In this document: positions 40,750 to 48,800 of the stretch, piece after piece
How the letters are laid out: the number at the start of each line of letters is the position of its first letter
How positions within the stretch are numbered: position 1 is the stretch's first letter
The notes under the pieces: generated by a model
Seen by the model: only the letters and a program-made list of their open reading frames with translations
The model's database searches: none
What the model was told of the DNA's origin: nothing
Assembly: GCF_000725485.1 (NCBI RefSeq)
Contig: NZ_JOAG01000039.1
Location: 17,510-81,509, forward strand
Source: Nonomuraea candida
GTDB lineage: Bacteria; Actinomycetota; Actinomycetes; Streptosporangiales; Streptosporangiaceae
Direction: 5' to 3'
DNA length: 64,000 nt
Translations under genes and position numbers: made by a program

Positions 40750-42522
40750 ATGATGGGCTGGATCTCCGTCGCGTTGCCGGCCGTGCCCCTGCTCGGCGCC
40801 CTCCTGCTCCTCCTGCCGCCGCGGACGCTGCGCGCCCCGCTCGGCACGTACGGGCTGATCTTCTCGGGCGTCACGCTGGCGCTCAGCCTGCTGCTCCTGG
40901 CGACGTTCGACTACGGCGCGGCGGCCCGGATGCAGTTCGAGGTCGACCGGCCGTGGGTCCCCGGGCTCGGGCTGCGCTTCCACCTCGGGGTCGACGGCAT
41001 CTCGCTGCCGCTGGTCGTCCTGACGGCGCTGCTGACGTTCCTGTGCTTCGTCCACCTGAGCCGGGGCCGCACCCCACCCCGCACCCCCCGAGAACCCGCC
41101 GCCACCCAGCCGAGCGGCGGCCGGGCTGGCGGCGCGCTCATGAGCGCGCGCCCCAGAGCCCTGGTGTTCACGCTGCTCGTGCTCGAAGTGGGCATGATCG
41201 GCACCTTCCTCGCCCTGGACCTGCTGCTCTTCTTCGTGTTCTTCGAGATCGTCCTCATCCCGATGTACTTCCTGATCGGCATCTGGGGCGGCGCGGGCCG
41301 CAGGCCGGCCTCGATCAAGTTCATCCTCTACACGCTGCTCGGCTCGGTCGTCATGCTGCTCGGCCTGCTGCTGGTGTGGGCCCAGACCGGCACGCTCGAC
41401 ATCGTGGCGCTGAGCGCGTCGCACGGCGCCGGAATGGCGAGGTCCGTACAGATCCTGGCGTTCGTGGCGATCGGCATCGGCCTGGCCGTGAAGACGCCCA
41501 TGTGGCCCCTGCACACCTGGCTGCCCGACGCCCACACGGAGGCTCCCACGGCCGGCTCGGTGCTGCTGGCGGGCGTGCTGCTGAAGATGGGCACGTACGG
41601 CTTCGCGCGGATCGCCATCCCGGTGCTCCCCGAGGGCGCGGCGGCCGTGGCGCCGTGGCTGGGAGCGTTCGCCGTGGTCGGCATCGTGTACGGCGCCCTG
41701 GCCTGCCTCGCCCAGCGCGACCTGAAACGCATGATCGCCTACTCCTCCGTCGGCCACATGGGCTTCGTCCTGCTCGGCTTCGCCACGCTGACCCCGGTCG
41801 GGATCAACGGCGCGCTGTTCGCCAACGTCGCCCACGGCCTGATCACCGGCCTGCTGTTCTTCCTGGCCGGCGCGCTCAAGGACCGCTTCCACACCTCGGA
41901 GATGCCCGCGCTGGGCGGCGGCCTGCTGGCGCGGATGCCGCGGCTGGGCTCGGTGCTCACGTTCGCGTCGATCGCCTCGCTGGGGCTGCCCGGGCTGGCC
42001 GGCTTCTGGGGGGAGATGCTGGCGCTGTTCGGGGCGTTCCAGCCGGCGAACGGGCTGCCGCGCGGGCTCTTCCTCACGTACATGGTGATCGGCGGGCTGG
42101 GCGCGGTCCTGACGGCCGCGTACTTCCTGGTCATGCTGTCCCGCGTCACCCACGGCCGCCCCCGGCCGCTCACCACCCCGTCCCCGACACCCGGCGAGAG
42201 CCCGGCCGGCGACGCCGCGGCGGCCGTGGACGACCGCCTGATCCCCGGCACCCCGGACGAACGCCCGGTCGCCCCTCTCGGCGGCACCCCCGCTCACCCG
42301 TCCGCCACGGCCACCCTCGCCCCGAGCCCAGCGGACAACCGCCTCGAATCCCAGCCGGCCGGACAGGACCCGGGGAAGGAGGCCCCGGGCGACATCAGCA
42401 GCCGCGAACTGCTGGCCTGGACCCCCTTGGTGATCCTCATCCTCCTCTTCGGCCTGTGGCCGGGCCTGCTGCTGTCGCTGACCACGCCGCCCGTGCAGAC
42501 CCTGCTGGGAGTCCTCTCATGA
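40750..42522 (+). CDS. nuoM: NADH-quinone oxidoreductase subunit M
   Basis: 590 aa antiporter-like subunit: FFVFFEIVLIPMYFLIGIWGG (key Glu), [20 protein letters not shown] (key Lys) and YSSVGHMGFVLLG are NuoM hallmarks. Two extra Pro/Ala-rich loops interrupt it, about residues 104-136 and 475-550. ATG at 40750 follows the duplicated spacer. The end overlaps nuoN (42519-42522). Confidence 0.93.
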   Translation: MMGWISVALPAVPLLGALLLLLPPRTLRAPLGTYGLIFSGVTLALSLLLLATFDYGAAARMQFEVDRPWVPGLGLRFHLGVDGISLPLVVLTALLTFLCFVHLSRGRTPPRTPREPAATQPSGGRAGGALMSARPRALVFTLLVLEVGMIGTFLALDLLLFFVFFEIVLIPMYFLIGIWGGAGRRPASIKFILYTLLGSVVMLLGLLLVWAQTGTLDIVALSASHGAGMARSVQILAFVAIGIGLAVKTPMWPLHTWLPDAHTEAPTAGSVLLAGVLLKMGTYGFARIAIPVLPEGAAAVAPWLGAFAVVGIVYGALACLAQRDLKRMIAYSSVGHMGFVLLGFATLTPVGINGALFANVAHGLITGLLFFLAGALKDRFHTSEMPALGGGLLARMPRLGSVLTFASIASLGLPGLAGFWGEMLALFGAFQPANGLPRGLFLTYMVIGGLGAVLTAAYFLVMLSRVTHGRPRPLTTPSPTPGESPAGDAAAAVDDRLIPGTPDERPVAPLGGTPAHPSATATLAPSPADNRLESQPAGQDPGKEAPGDISSRELLAWTPLVILILLFGLWPGLLLSLTTPPVQTLLGVLS

Positions 42523-44063
42523 TCCAGCAGATCGACTACTTCCTCATCGCGCCGCCTCTGGTGCTCGCCCTGACGGCCGGCCTGGTGCTGCTGCTCGACG
42601 CGTTCCTCCCGGCCCGCCCGCGCACGAAGACCGGCCTCGGCCTGCTCACGCTCGGCGGCGTCCTGCTCGCCCTCGGCTTCGTCGTCGCGCAGGCGGTCGC
42701 GGCCGGCCCGGCGCGATCGACCTTCTGCGTGCCTCCCCACCTCGCCGGCGGCCCCGGCCGGTCCGCGGCGCTGTGCTCGTACGTCGTCGACGGGTTCACG
42801 CTGGCGTTCGCGGGCCTGGTGCTGGTGGCGGCCGTGGTGGTCGTCCTGATGTCGATGACGGAGCTGGCGGCCGGCGCCATCCCCGTGGGCGAATGGCACT
42901 TCCTGCTCCTGTGCACCCTCGTCGGCGCGGTGACCCTGCCCGCCTCCCGAGACCTGATCATGCTGGTGGTGGCGCTGGAGCTCGTCTCGCTCCCGATCTT
43001 CGCGCTCACCGCGATGAAACGCTACGACGGCCGCTCGTCGGAGGCGGCGGTGAAGCTGTTCGTCGTGTCGGTGGTCTCCACGGCGGTCATGCTGTTCGGC
43101 GTGTCGCTCCTGTACGGCATCGCCGGCTCGGTCTACCTGTCGCGCCTGGCGGCCGTGTTCGCCGGGCAGGCGGCGGCACCGGGAGCCGTGTCCGGGCCGG
43201 GCCTGCCCGCGGTCGTGACGGTCGGCGTCGTCCTCGTGGTGGCGGGCTTCGCCTTCAAGATCGCCGCCGTGCCGTTCCACTCGTGGGCCGCCGACGTCTA
43301 CCAGGGCGCGCCCGTGCCGGTGGCCGCGCTGCTCTCGGTCGTCTCGAAGGCCGCCGGGTTCGCCGGGCTGATCCTCGTGCTGGTCACCGGCCTGTCCGGG
43401 CAGGCGGCCACCTGGGCCCCGATCGTGGCCATCGTCTCGGCGCTGACCATGACCGCGGGCAACCTGCTGGCCATGCGCCAGCGCTCGGCCGTACGCCTGC
43501 TGGCCTGGTCGTCGGTGGCGCAGTCCGGCTACATCCTCGCGCCGCTCGCGGTCGCGGCCGCGTCCGGCCCGGCGAACGCGCCGGGCGCGGTCGGCGCGTC
43601 CATGGCGTACCTGGTCATCTACGCCGCCATGAACCTGGGCGCGTTCGCGGTCGTCATGCTGGTCTCCAGGACCGCCGCCCGCAACGAGCTGGACGACTAC
43701 CGCGGCCTGGCGCTGCGCCGGCCGGCGGCGGGCCTCACGCTGGCGTTCTGCCTGGTCTGCCTGGCGGGCCTGCCGCCGGGGCTGGCCGGGCTGTTCGCCA
43801 AGGTCTTCGTCTTCCGCGAGATCGTCCAGGGCGGGGCCGGCTGGCTGGCGGTGGTCATGGCCGTCAACACCGTCATCGGGCTGTACTACTACGCCGTCTG
43901 GACGGCCCGCCTCTTCGCCCCGGCGGGCGCGGCCGCTCCGTCGCCGTACCGGCCGCCTGTGACGGCCTGGCTGGCCGTGGGCCTGGCGCTGGCGGCGGCC
44001 GTGCTGTTCTCGATCGCCCCGCAACTCGCCTTCGACCTGACCTCCCTGTCAGCCTCCGGCTGA
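42519..44063 (+). CDS. nuoN: NADH-quinone oxidoreductase subunit N
   Basis: 514 aa, about 14 helices. VALELVSLPIFALTAMKRYD (key Glu) and KIAAVPFHSWAADVYQGAPVP (key Lys) identify NuoN. This closes the nuo cluster; a hairpin follows at 44101. Unlike I, J, K and M it has no large low-complexity insertion. Confidence 0.93.
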   Translation: MIQQIDYFLIAPPLVLALTAGLVLLLDAFLPARPRTKTGLGLLTLGGVLLALGFVVAQAVAAGPARSTFCVPPHLAGGPGRSAALCSYVVDGFTLAFAGLVLVAAVVVVLMSMTELAAGAIPVGEWHFLLLCTLVGAVTLPASRDLIMLVVALELVSLPIFALTAMKRYDGRSSEAAVKLFVVSVVSTAVMLFGVSLLYGIAGSVYLSRLAAVFAGQAAAPGAVSGPGLPAVVTVGVVLVVAGFAFKIAAVPFHSWAADVYQGAPVPVAALLSVVSKAAGFAGLILVLVTGLSGQAATWAPIVAIVSALTMTAGNLLAMRQRSAVRLLAWSSVAQSGYILAPLAVAAASGPANAPGAVGASMAYLVIYAAMNLGAFAVVMLVSRTAARNELDDYRGLALRRPAAGLTLAFCLVCLAGLPPGLAGLFAKVFVFREIVQGGAGWLAVVMAVNTVIGLYYYAVWTARLFAPAGAAAPSPYRPPVTAWLAVGLALAAAVLFSIAPQLAFDLTSLSASG

Positions 44064-44100
44064 CCCCCTCCACCCCCCACCCCTCCGCCGGCCTCCGGCC

Positions 44101-44117
44101 GTACGGCGACGCCGTAC
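44101..44117 (+). terminator. Hairpin downstream of nuoN
   Basis: GTACGGC (44101-44107) and GCCGTAC (44111-44117) pair around GAC, 37 bp after the nuoN stop. There is no clear T-run; it is the most likely end of the nuo transcript. Confidence 0.5.
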
Positions 44118-44217
44118 CGGAAAAGTCGCGCTCCGCCCCCAGCTGAGCACTCCGGGGAACGAAGAGCCGGGTCTTCGTCGTTGGACGTGGTGAACCCAGA
44201 CCACGAAGGGGGGAACC

Positions 44218-45069
44218 TTGCACCACAACGGTCTGCGCACCGCCATCCTGCTCGGCGGGCTGTCGGCGCTGATTGTCACGGTGGGCGCGTGGTTGGGCGG
44301 CGGCACCGGTGCGCGGATCGCGTTCGTGCTCGCCCTGGTGGGCAACGGCGTCGCCTACTTCTTCTCCGACCGCATCGCGCTGTCGGCGATGCGGGCCAGA
44401 CCTGTCAGCGAGGTCGAGCAGCCCACGCTCTACCGGATCGTCCGCGAGCTCTCCACCGAGGCCCGCCAGCCGATGCCCCGGCTCTACATCTCGCCGACGG
44501 TGCAGCCCAACGCCTTCGCCACCGGCAGAAGCCCCCGCCAGGCGGCGGTCTGTGTGACGTACGGGCTGACCAAGCTGCTCGACGAGGCCGAGCTGCGCGG
44601 GGTGATCGGGCACGAGCTGTCCCACGTCTACAACAGGGACATCCTCATCTCGTCCGTGGCCGGCGCGCTCGCCACCATGATCACGTGGCTCAGCTATGTG
44701 GCGGTGTTCTTCGGCGGTTCCGACGACGACGAGGGCCCCGGGTTCGTGGGCGCGCTGCTGATGATGGTGCTCGGCCCGGTGGCGGCGACGATGGTGCAGA
44801 TGGCGATCTCCCGCACCCGGGAGTTCCAGGCCGACGAGTCGGGCGCCAGGCTCACGGGCGATCCGCTCGCGCTGGCCTCGGCCCTCCGCAAGATCGAGAT
44901 GGGCGCCCGCCGGCTTCCGCTCCCCGAGAACAGCCGCCTCACCTCGGCCTCGCACATGATGATCGCCAACCCGTTCAGCGGCTCCGGCTTCGGCCGCCTG
45001 TTCTCCACCCACCCGCCCACCTCGGAGCGGGTCGCCCGCCTGGAGCGCATGGCCGGCTACCGCCGCTGA
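44218..45069 (+). CDS. htpX: HtpX-like M48 membrane metallopeptidase
   Basis: 283 aa. Two N-terminal helices, the zinc motif HELSHVYNRD, two further hydrophobic segments, and REFQADESGARL with the third zinc ligand Glu. HtpX degrades misfolded membrane proteins. A TTG start at 44218 lies 4 nt after the AAGGGGGGAA run and gives the family's usual N-terminus (MHHNGLRTAILL). This is an intact relative of the degenerate zinc-ribbon/M48 protein at 27579, but of a different subfamily. Confidence 0.9.
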   Translation: MHHNGLRTAILLGGLSALIVTVGAWLGGGTGARIAFVLALVGNGVAYFFSDRIALSAMRARPVSEVEQPTLYRIVRELSTEARQPMPRLYISPTVQPNAFATGRSPRQAAVCVTYGLTKLLDEAELRGVIGHELSHVYNRDILISSVAGALATMITWLSYVAVFFGGSDDDEGPGFVGALLMMVLGPVAATMVQMAISRTREFQADESGARLTGDPLALASALRKIEMGARRLPLPENSRLTSASHMMIANPFSGSGFGRLFSTHPPTSERVARLERMAGYRR

Positions 45070-45262
45070 CCCGGCCCACCCACGCCCGGAACCGGTCGCG
45101 GCGCACCCCGTACGCCCGCCGGCACCGCACCCGCCGGCGCCGCACCCGGAGCGGCCCGGGACACCAGGGGGGACACGCCGGTGGACGGCGCGTTCGGCCA
45201 GGTGTCCCGGATCCGCTCTCCGTGATCGTCGTGCCAGCTCGGGGCCGTACAGCATGCCTCTG

Positions 45263-45754
45263 CTAGCGGTAGTTCACGAATTGCAGGGCGATGTCCAGAT
45301 CCTTGCCCTTGAGCAGGGAGATGACCTCCTGGAGGTCATCCTTCTTCTTCGAGCTGACCCGGAGCTCCTCGCCCTGAATCTGGGCCTTGATCCCCTTCGG
45401 CCCCTCATCACGGATCATCTTGGAGATCTTCTTGGCGTTCTCCTGATCGATGCCCTCCTTGAGGCTGATCAGCATGCGGTATTCCTTGCCCGACAGCTTG
45501 GGCTCACCCGCATCGAGCACCTTCAGCGACAGACCACGCTTGACGATCTTGTCCTTGAACACGTCGAGGGCGGCGTTGGCCCGCTCCTCGCTGTTCGCCT
45601 TGATCTCGATGTTGTTCTGCCCGGACCAGCTGATGCTCGCCCCGGTGCCCTTGAAGTCGAAACGGTGTCCGATCTCCTTGACCGTCTGATTGAGCGCGTT
45701 GTCGACCTCCTGGCGGTCGAGCTTGCTGACGATGTCGAAAGATGAATCGGCCAA
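45263..45754 (-). CDS. yajQ: YajQ-family protein (UPF0234)
   Basis: 163 aa, the standard length. [18 protein letters not shown] at the N-terminus, [11 protein letters not shown], and the end [10 protein letters not shown] are characteristic. YajQ proteins bind nucleotides or nucleic acid, and in some bacteria cyclic di-GMP. A TTG at 45754 is chosen because GAGAGG lies 9 nt upstream and the product starts MADSSFDIV like other members; ATG 45763 would abut that site directly. Confidence 0.88.
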   Translation of the reverse strand: MADSSFDIVSKLDRQEVDNALNQTVKEIGHRFDFKGTGASISWSGQNNIEIKANSEERANAALDVFKDKIVKRGLSLKVLDAGEPKLSGKEYRMLISLKEGIDQENAKKISKMIRDEGPKGIKAQIQGEELRVSSKKKDDLQEVISLLKGKDLDIALQFVNYR

Positions 45755-45936
45755 AGCACCCATCCTCTCAGCTGCGGTGAAATCGGCCCGCACCTCGTAC
45801 GCGCGGACCCAGCGAACGAGCCTAGCCAGCATCGGCCCGACGTGCAGGACGCCGTCCCCTCGCTGGCTCCGTACGCAGAAGATCACACCCCGCCCGCCCG
45901 TCACCTCAGGGCGTGTCCGAAGCCGCGCGAACGCCC

Positions 45937-46278
45937 CTAAACGGCGTCTTTCCTCAGCAGCTGATCGAGCTTCAGATCCAGGTGATGAAGGCCACTGCGG
46001 ATGTCGTCGAGCCGATCGAGCAACTGCGAGTGACCGGAGGCGTAGTAGTCGTTGGCCTGCCACCGCAGCCCGGTGATCTCCACACTGAGCGCCTCCAGGT
46101 CATCGGCCATCTCCCGCTGCAGTTCGGCAACCGTGGCCTTCCCCCGACCAGGACGCTCCGACTCCAGCGTGGACTCCGGCACCGCGTCCAGCTCGTCGTC
46201 CCGCTGATCGGAAGGCGCGCCCGCCTCGAGTGCCTGCATGCGCCGCCTGAGGTTGAGGATCTCTGCCTCTACGTCCAC
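45937..46278 (-). CDS. Small acidic coiled-coil protein
   Basis: 113 aa, unrecognised. Highly charged and helical; two heptad-rich stretches (about 1-20 and 48-110) predict coiled coil. GTG start at 46278. It lies between yajQ and tRNA-Tyr, both on chromosome backbone. Function unknown. Confidence 0.6.
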   Translation of the reverse strand: MDVEAEILNLRRRMQALEAGAPSDQRDDELDAVPESTLESERPGRGKATVAELQREMADDLEALSVEITGLRWQANDYYASGHSQLLDRLDDIRSGLHHLDLKLDQLLRKDAV

Positions 46279-46939
46279 GAACCCTGCCTAGTGCGTTTGT
46301 GCGGTACCGGGAAAGGAGGGGGCTGGCCGTTCTGCCCGGGCCCGGGAGGACTGCGGGCCCATGGTGGCAGATCAAGCCCGCACACGCCTGCCAGATCCAC
46401 CGTCGGGACCCAGCTTTTTCTCCCCGCACCGCAGCCCTCCACCAGCAAAAGAACCGATACGTCCACCCCAGCTCCACCTCGCCGGGAGAGCCACCAATCC
46501 CCACCTTCGCCCCGCCCTGCCCCCAACGCCCCGGAACCACCCACCAGCAGAACCAGCGCCGGCCCGCAGGCCCGCCCGCCATGGGCCGCCTGCGACGGGA
46601 ACGTCAAACCCTGACAACCCGCCTGTCCTCCCGGCCCCGCACTCCTCCAACATCCACATCCCTCCAGACACTCTTCGCGCCCTCCTGCTGCTTCCTGGCG
46701 CGTCTGGGGCAGGGGTACCCAATGGGGAACCGCGAACAGGGCGCTCGCGGGCTCTGAGCCGCTCAAGCCCCTGAACGAGACGACGACACGACCAAGCCCC
46801 ACCCCGACAGTCCGGGCGCAGGACGGCCACGGCTACGGCGATACCAGGACGACCCGGACAGGGCTCGGGACAAACCGGTGTCACGTGCACCTCGGAAGTC
46901 CGCTATTCTTCTTTCTGTCGCCGCGAGAGCGGAAGACAA
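46279..46939. other. About 660 bp without a convincing gene
   Basis: Several long frames are open here on both strands, but none shows a recognisable domain, a good ribosome site or a distinctive codon pattern. The stretch contains a GC palindrome near 46333 (CCCGGGCCCGGG). TATTCT near 46900 could be the -10 of the tRNA promoter. Otherwise nothing is seen. Confidence 0.5.
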
Positions 46940-47024
46940 GGCAGGTTGCCCGAGTGGCCAAAGGGAGCGGTCTGTAAAACCGTCGGCTCAGCCTACGCAA
47001 GTTCGAACCTTGCACCTGCCACCA
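46940..47024 (+). tRNA. tRNA-Tyr (GUA)
   Basis: The acceptor stem GGCAGGT (46940-46946) pairs with ACCTGCC (47014-47020), then discriminator A and encoded CCA to 47024. The anticodon loop CTGTAAA contains GTA. A long variable arm fits class II tRNA-Tyr. The 3' half is duplicated at 63327, so this gene is the integration target of the AICE and is restored intact by the element's attL. Confidence 0.95.
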
Positions 47025-47070
47025 GCAGTAGCTGCAGGTCAGAGGCCCTTCGGGGCCTCTTCTGCGTTTC
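46972..47070. repeat. attL (left direct repeat of the integrated element)
   Basis: 99 bp matching 63327-63425 at 97 positions. The first 59 bp (46972-47030), from the anticodon loop through CCA, are identical; mismatches are at 47031 and 47033. The copy continues through the terminator hairpin. Confidence 0.92.
47041..47060 (+). terminator. tRNA-Tyr terminator (UUCG hairpin)
   Basis: AGAGGCCC and GGGCCTCT form an 8-bp stem around TTCG, followed by TCTGCGTTTC, just after the tRNA. A copy lies at 63396-63415. Confidence 0.8.
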
Positions 47071-47120
47071 AGGGGCATGCAGCCATGAGCCGCCCTGAGC
47101 GGCCGTTTGTCGCTGGTCGC

Positions 47121-47143
47121 GCAATATACGCGCAATGATCTTG
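47121..47143 (+). promoter_or_regulatory. Candidate integrase arm-type site, left
   Basis: GCAATATACGCGCAATGATC plus TTG, with two GCAAT repeats 12 bp apart. The same 23-mer with two changes lies inside the opposite end at 63235-63257. In the excised circle both would flank the att core in direct orientation, as integrase arm sites do. Confidence 0.5.
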
Positions 47144-47204
47144 GGTGTGTTTTTCCCTGGTCGGGGTGGGCTTTTCGGAGGTTGATGTACCCCTGAGACG
47201 CAAG

Positions 47205-47231
47205 CGAGCCCCGGAGATCGTCCGGGGCTCG
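47205..47231 (-). terminator. Integrase terminator hairpin
   Basis: CGAGCCCCGGA (47205-47215) and TCCGGGGCTCG (47221-47231) form an 11-bp stem 20 bp beyond the int stop. Confidence 0.75.
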
Positions 47232-47250
47232 GTGTGCGGGAGAGGCAACG

Positions 47251-48615
47251 TCAGGCCGCCAAGGCGTCGGCTATCCGGCGGTTCGCGATCTCCTGTTGGC
47301 CGTCGATGCACTTGGCGTAGACCCGCAGGAGGACGTCAACGCTGTGGCCGGCCCGCTCGGCCACCTCGGGAGCCGAGACGCCCGCGTTGAGCCAGAGGGA
47401 CACGGCCGCATGTCGGAGGTCGTACGGTCGTTTGGCGAGTGGAGAGGCGACCTGGGAGGGCGTCAGGGCCAGCTTGCGGGCTTCCTGCCAGACCTCTGTG
47501 TAAGCCGTTGAGGCGACGATCCCGCCGCGCTCGCTCTGGAAGAGTCGTCCGTCGGGGCCAAGGCCGAACTCCTCGATGTGTTGCCGAAGGATCTTCACCA
47601 GAGTTGGCGGGATGGGCACGGGACGCACGTCGTCACGTCCCCGGTGCTTGAGCCCGCGTTCCTCGTGGGCGTCTCCGGTGTCTGTCCACTGTCTGTTGAC
47701 CTCAGGGCGTGATACGTCGATGAGGAAGCGTCCCCAGCCGGTTGCCGGAAGGTCGCAGTCCTCCCTGCGGAGGGCGATGGCTTCGGCGGGGCGTAGAGCC
47801 GCGTAGTACATGCAGGCGAACAGGGGCATGAGCCGCCGGCCTCGCCCCCGCCTGCCTACGTAGGTCACCGCGGTCAGCAGCTCTTGCGCCTGGCGAGGGT
47901 TCACCACGATTCGCGGGTCGACTGTCTCAGTCGTCTTGGCAGGCTTCCATTTGATCCGGTGCAGCGGATTTGCCGAAAGCTCTTCCAGCTCCACGGCGTA
48001 CTCCAGAAGCGCGTGCAGCACGGCACGCTTGCGCCTGATCGTGTTCGCGCTAGCGGCCTTGCCATCCAGCCGGAGCGCGATCGCGTCGAGTGCCAACCGG
48101 ACGGTCTTGGCCTCGCCGAGGGTGGCCATATCGAGCGAGGCGCTTTCGAGCCAGCGGATCACTCGTGCTGCGTCCGGGGGAGGAACGGGGCGTTTGCTCT
48201 TGGGGAGGAGCGCGTACTTACGCAGGGCCGTCCGCAGCGACTCGATGTCAGGGCGTCCGGGGCGGTCCTTTACGAGGGCGGGGAGTGCCGTGGAGAGGGC
48301 GTCCGAGATGCTGTCGCGGGTCTTGGCCGCCGCGTGAGGCCACTTCATTTCTATGTACGCCCGGACGAAGTCAAATATCGTACGGGCGCTCTTGGCCTGC
48401 AGCATGGACAGGGGGAGCCCTGTGTCGATGTCGAACGGTTCGCCACGCTTGGCCGCCTGCCGGAGGTCGGACAGGAGGCTTTCCGCGAGCGCCTTGGTTC
48501 TGAGGGTCTTCGACTTCTGTCGACCGCCGACCTTCCAGCGGACGACGAAGGACGGTGTCTTGCTGGACTCGTTCCGAGTGATCGTCCAGAACTTCACGTC
48601 GTAGGAGGTGTTCAC
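47251..48615 (-). CDS. int: Tyrosine recombinase integrase
   Basis: 454 aa. N-terminal arm and core-binding domains, then the catalytic domain with the first Arg in YAALRPAEAIALR, DLRHAAVSLWLNAG for the His/Arg pair, ERAGHSVDVLLRVY with the second His and the nucleophilic Tyr. It catalyses recombination between attP and the tRNA-Tyr site. The GTG at 48615 overlaps the xis TGA and follows GGGAGG; an upstream in-frame start at 48642 is less likely. A homologous fragment lies past the right att at 63625. Confidence 0.93.
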   Translation of the reverse strand: MNTSYDVKFWTITRNESSKTPSFVVRWKVGGRQKSKTLRTKALAESLLSDLRQAAKRGEPFDIDTGLPLSMLQAKSARTIFDFVRAYIEMKWPHAAAKTRDSISDALSTALPALVKDRPGRPDIESLRTALRKYALLPKSKRPVPPPDAARVIRWLESASLDMATLGEAKTVRLALDAIALRLDGKAASANTIRRKRAVLHALLEYAVELEELSANPLHRIKWKPAKTTETVDPRIVVNPRQAQELLTAVTYVGRRGRGRRLMPLFACMYYAALRPAEAIALRREDCDLPATGWGRFLIDVSRPEVNRQWTDTGDAHEERGLKHRGRDDVRPVPIPPTLVKILRQHIEEFGLGPDGRLFQSERGGIVASTAYTEVWQEARKLALTPSQVASPLAKRPYDLRHAAVSLWLNAGVSAPEVAERAGHSVDVLLRVYAKCIDGQQEIANRRIADALAA

Positions 48616-48800
48616 GCCGCCTCCCGGAGGTTTTCCAGCCATGCTGTGAGCTCGCTGCGGTAGATGCGGATCTCTCCGTTGGGCAGCTTGAAGCCCTGGG
48701 GCGCCTTGCCGATCTCACGCCAGCGGTAGAACGTCCGGCGCGAAATGCCGCCAAGTGCGTCGAGGATTTCGGGGACCGTCATCAGCTTGTCGTCCTTCAT
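48612..48800 (-). CDS. xis: Excisionase (MerR/AlpA-like helix-turn-helix)
   Basis: 62 aa. LMTVPEILDALGGISRRTFYRWREIGKAP is a winged-helix DNA-binding fold of recombination directionality factors, followed by NGEIRIYRSELTAWL. It biases integrase toward excision. ATG at 48800 is coupled to rep by ATGA, and its TGA overlaps int, so rep-xis-int form one transcript as in pSAM2. Confidence 0.9.
   Translation of the reverse strand: MKDDKLMTVPEILDALGGISRRTFYRWREIGKAPQGFKLPNGEIRIYRSELTAWLENLREAA

Noticed and set aside
46269..46802. Minus-strand frame of 177 aa and overlapping frames upstream of tRNA-Tyr
   Set aside because: Low-complexity Gly/Arg/Trp content, no ribosome site, no domain; equal-quality frames exist in three other phases.
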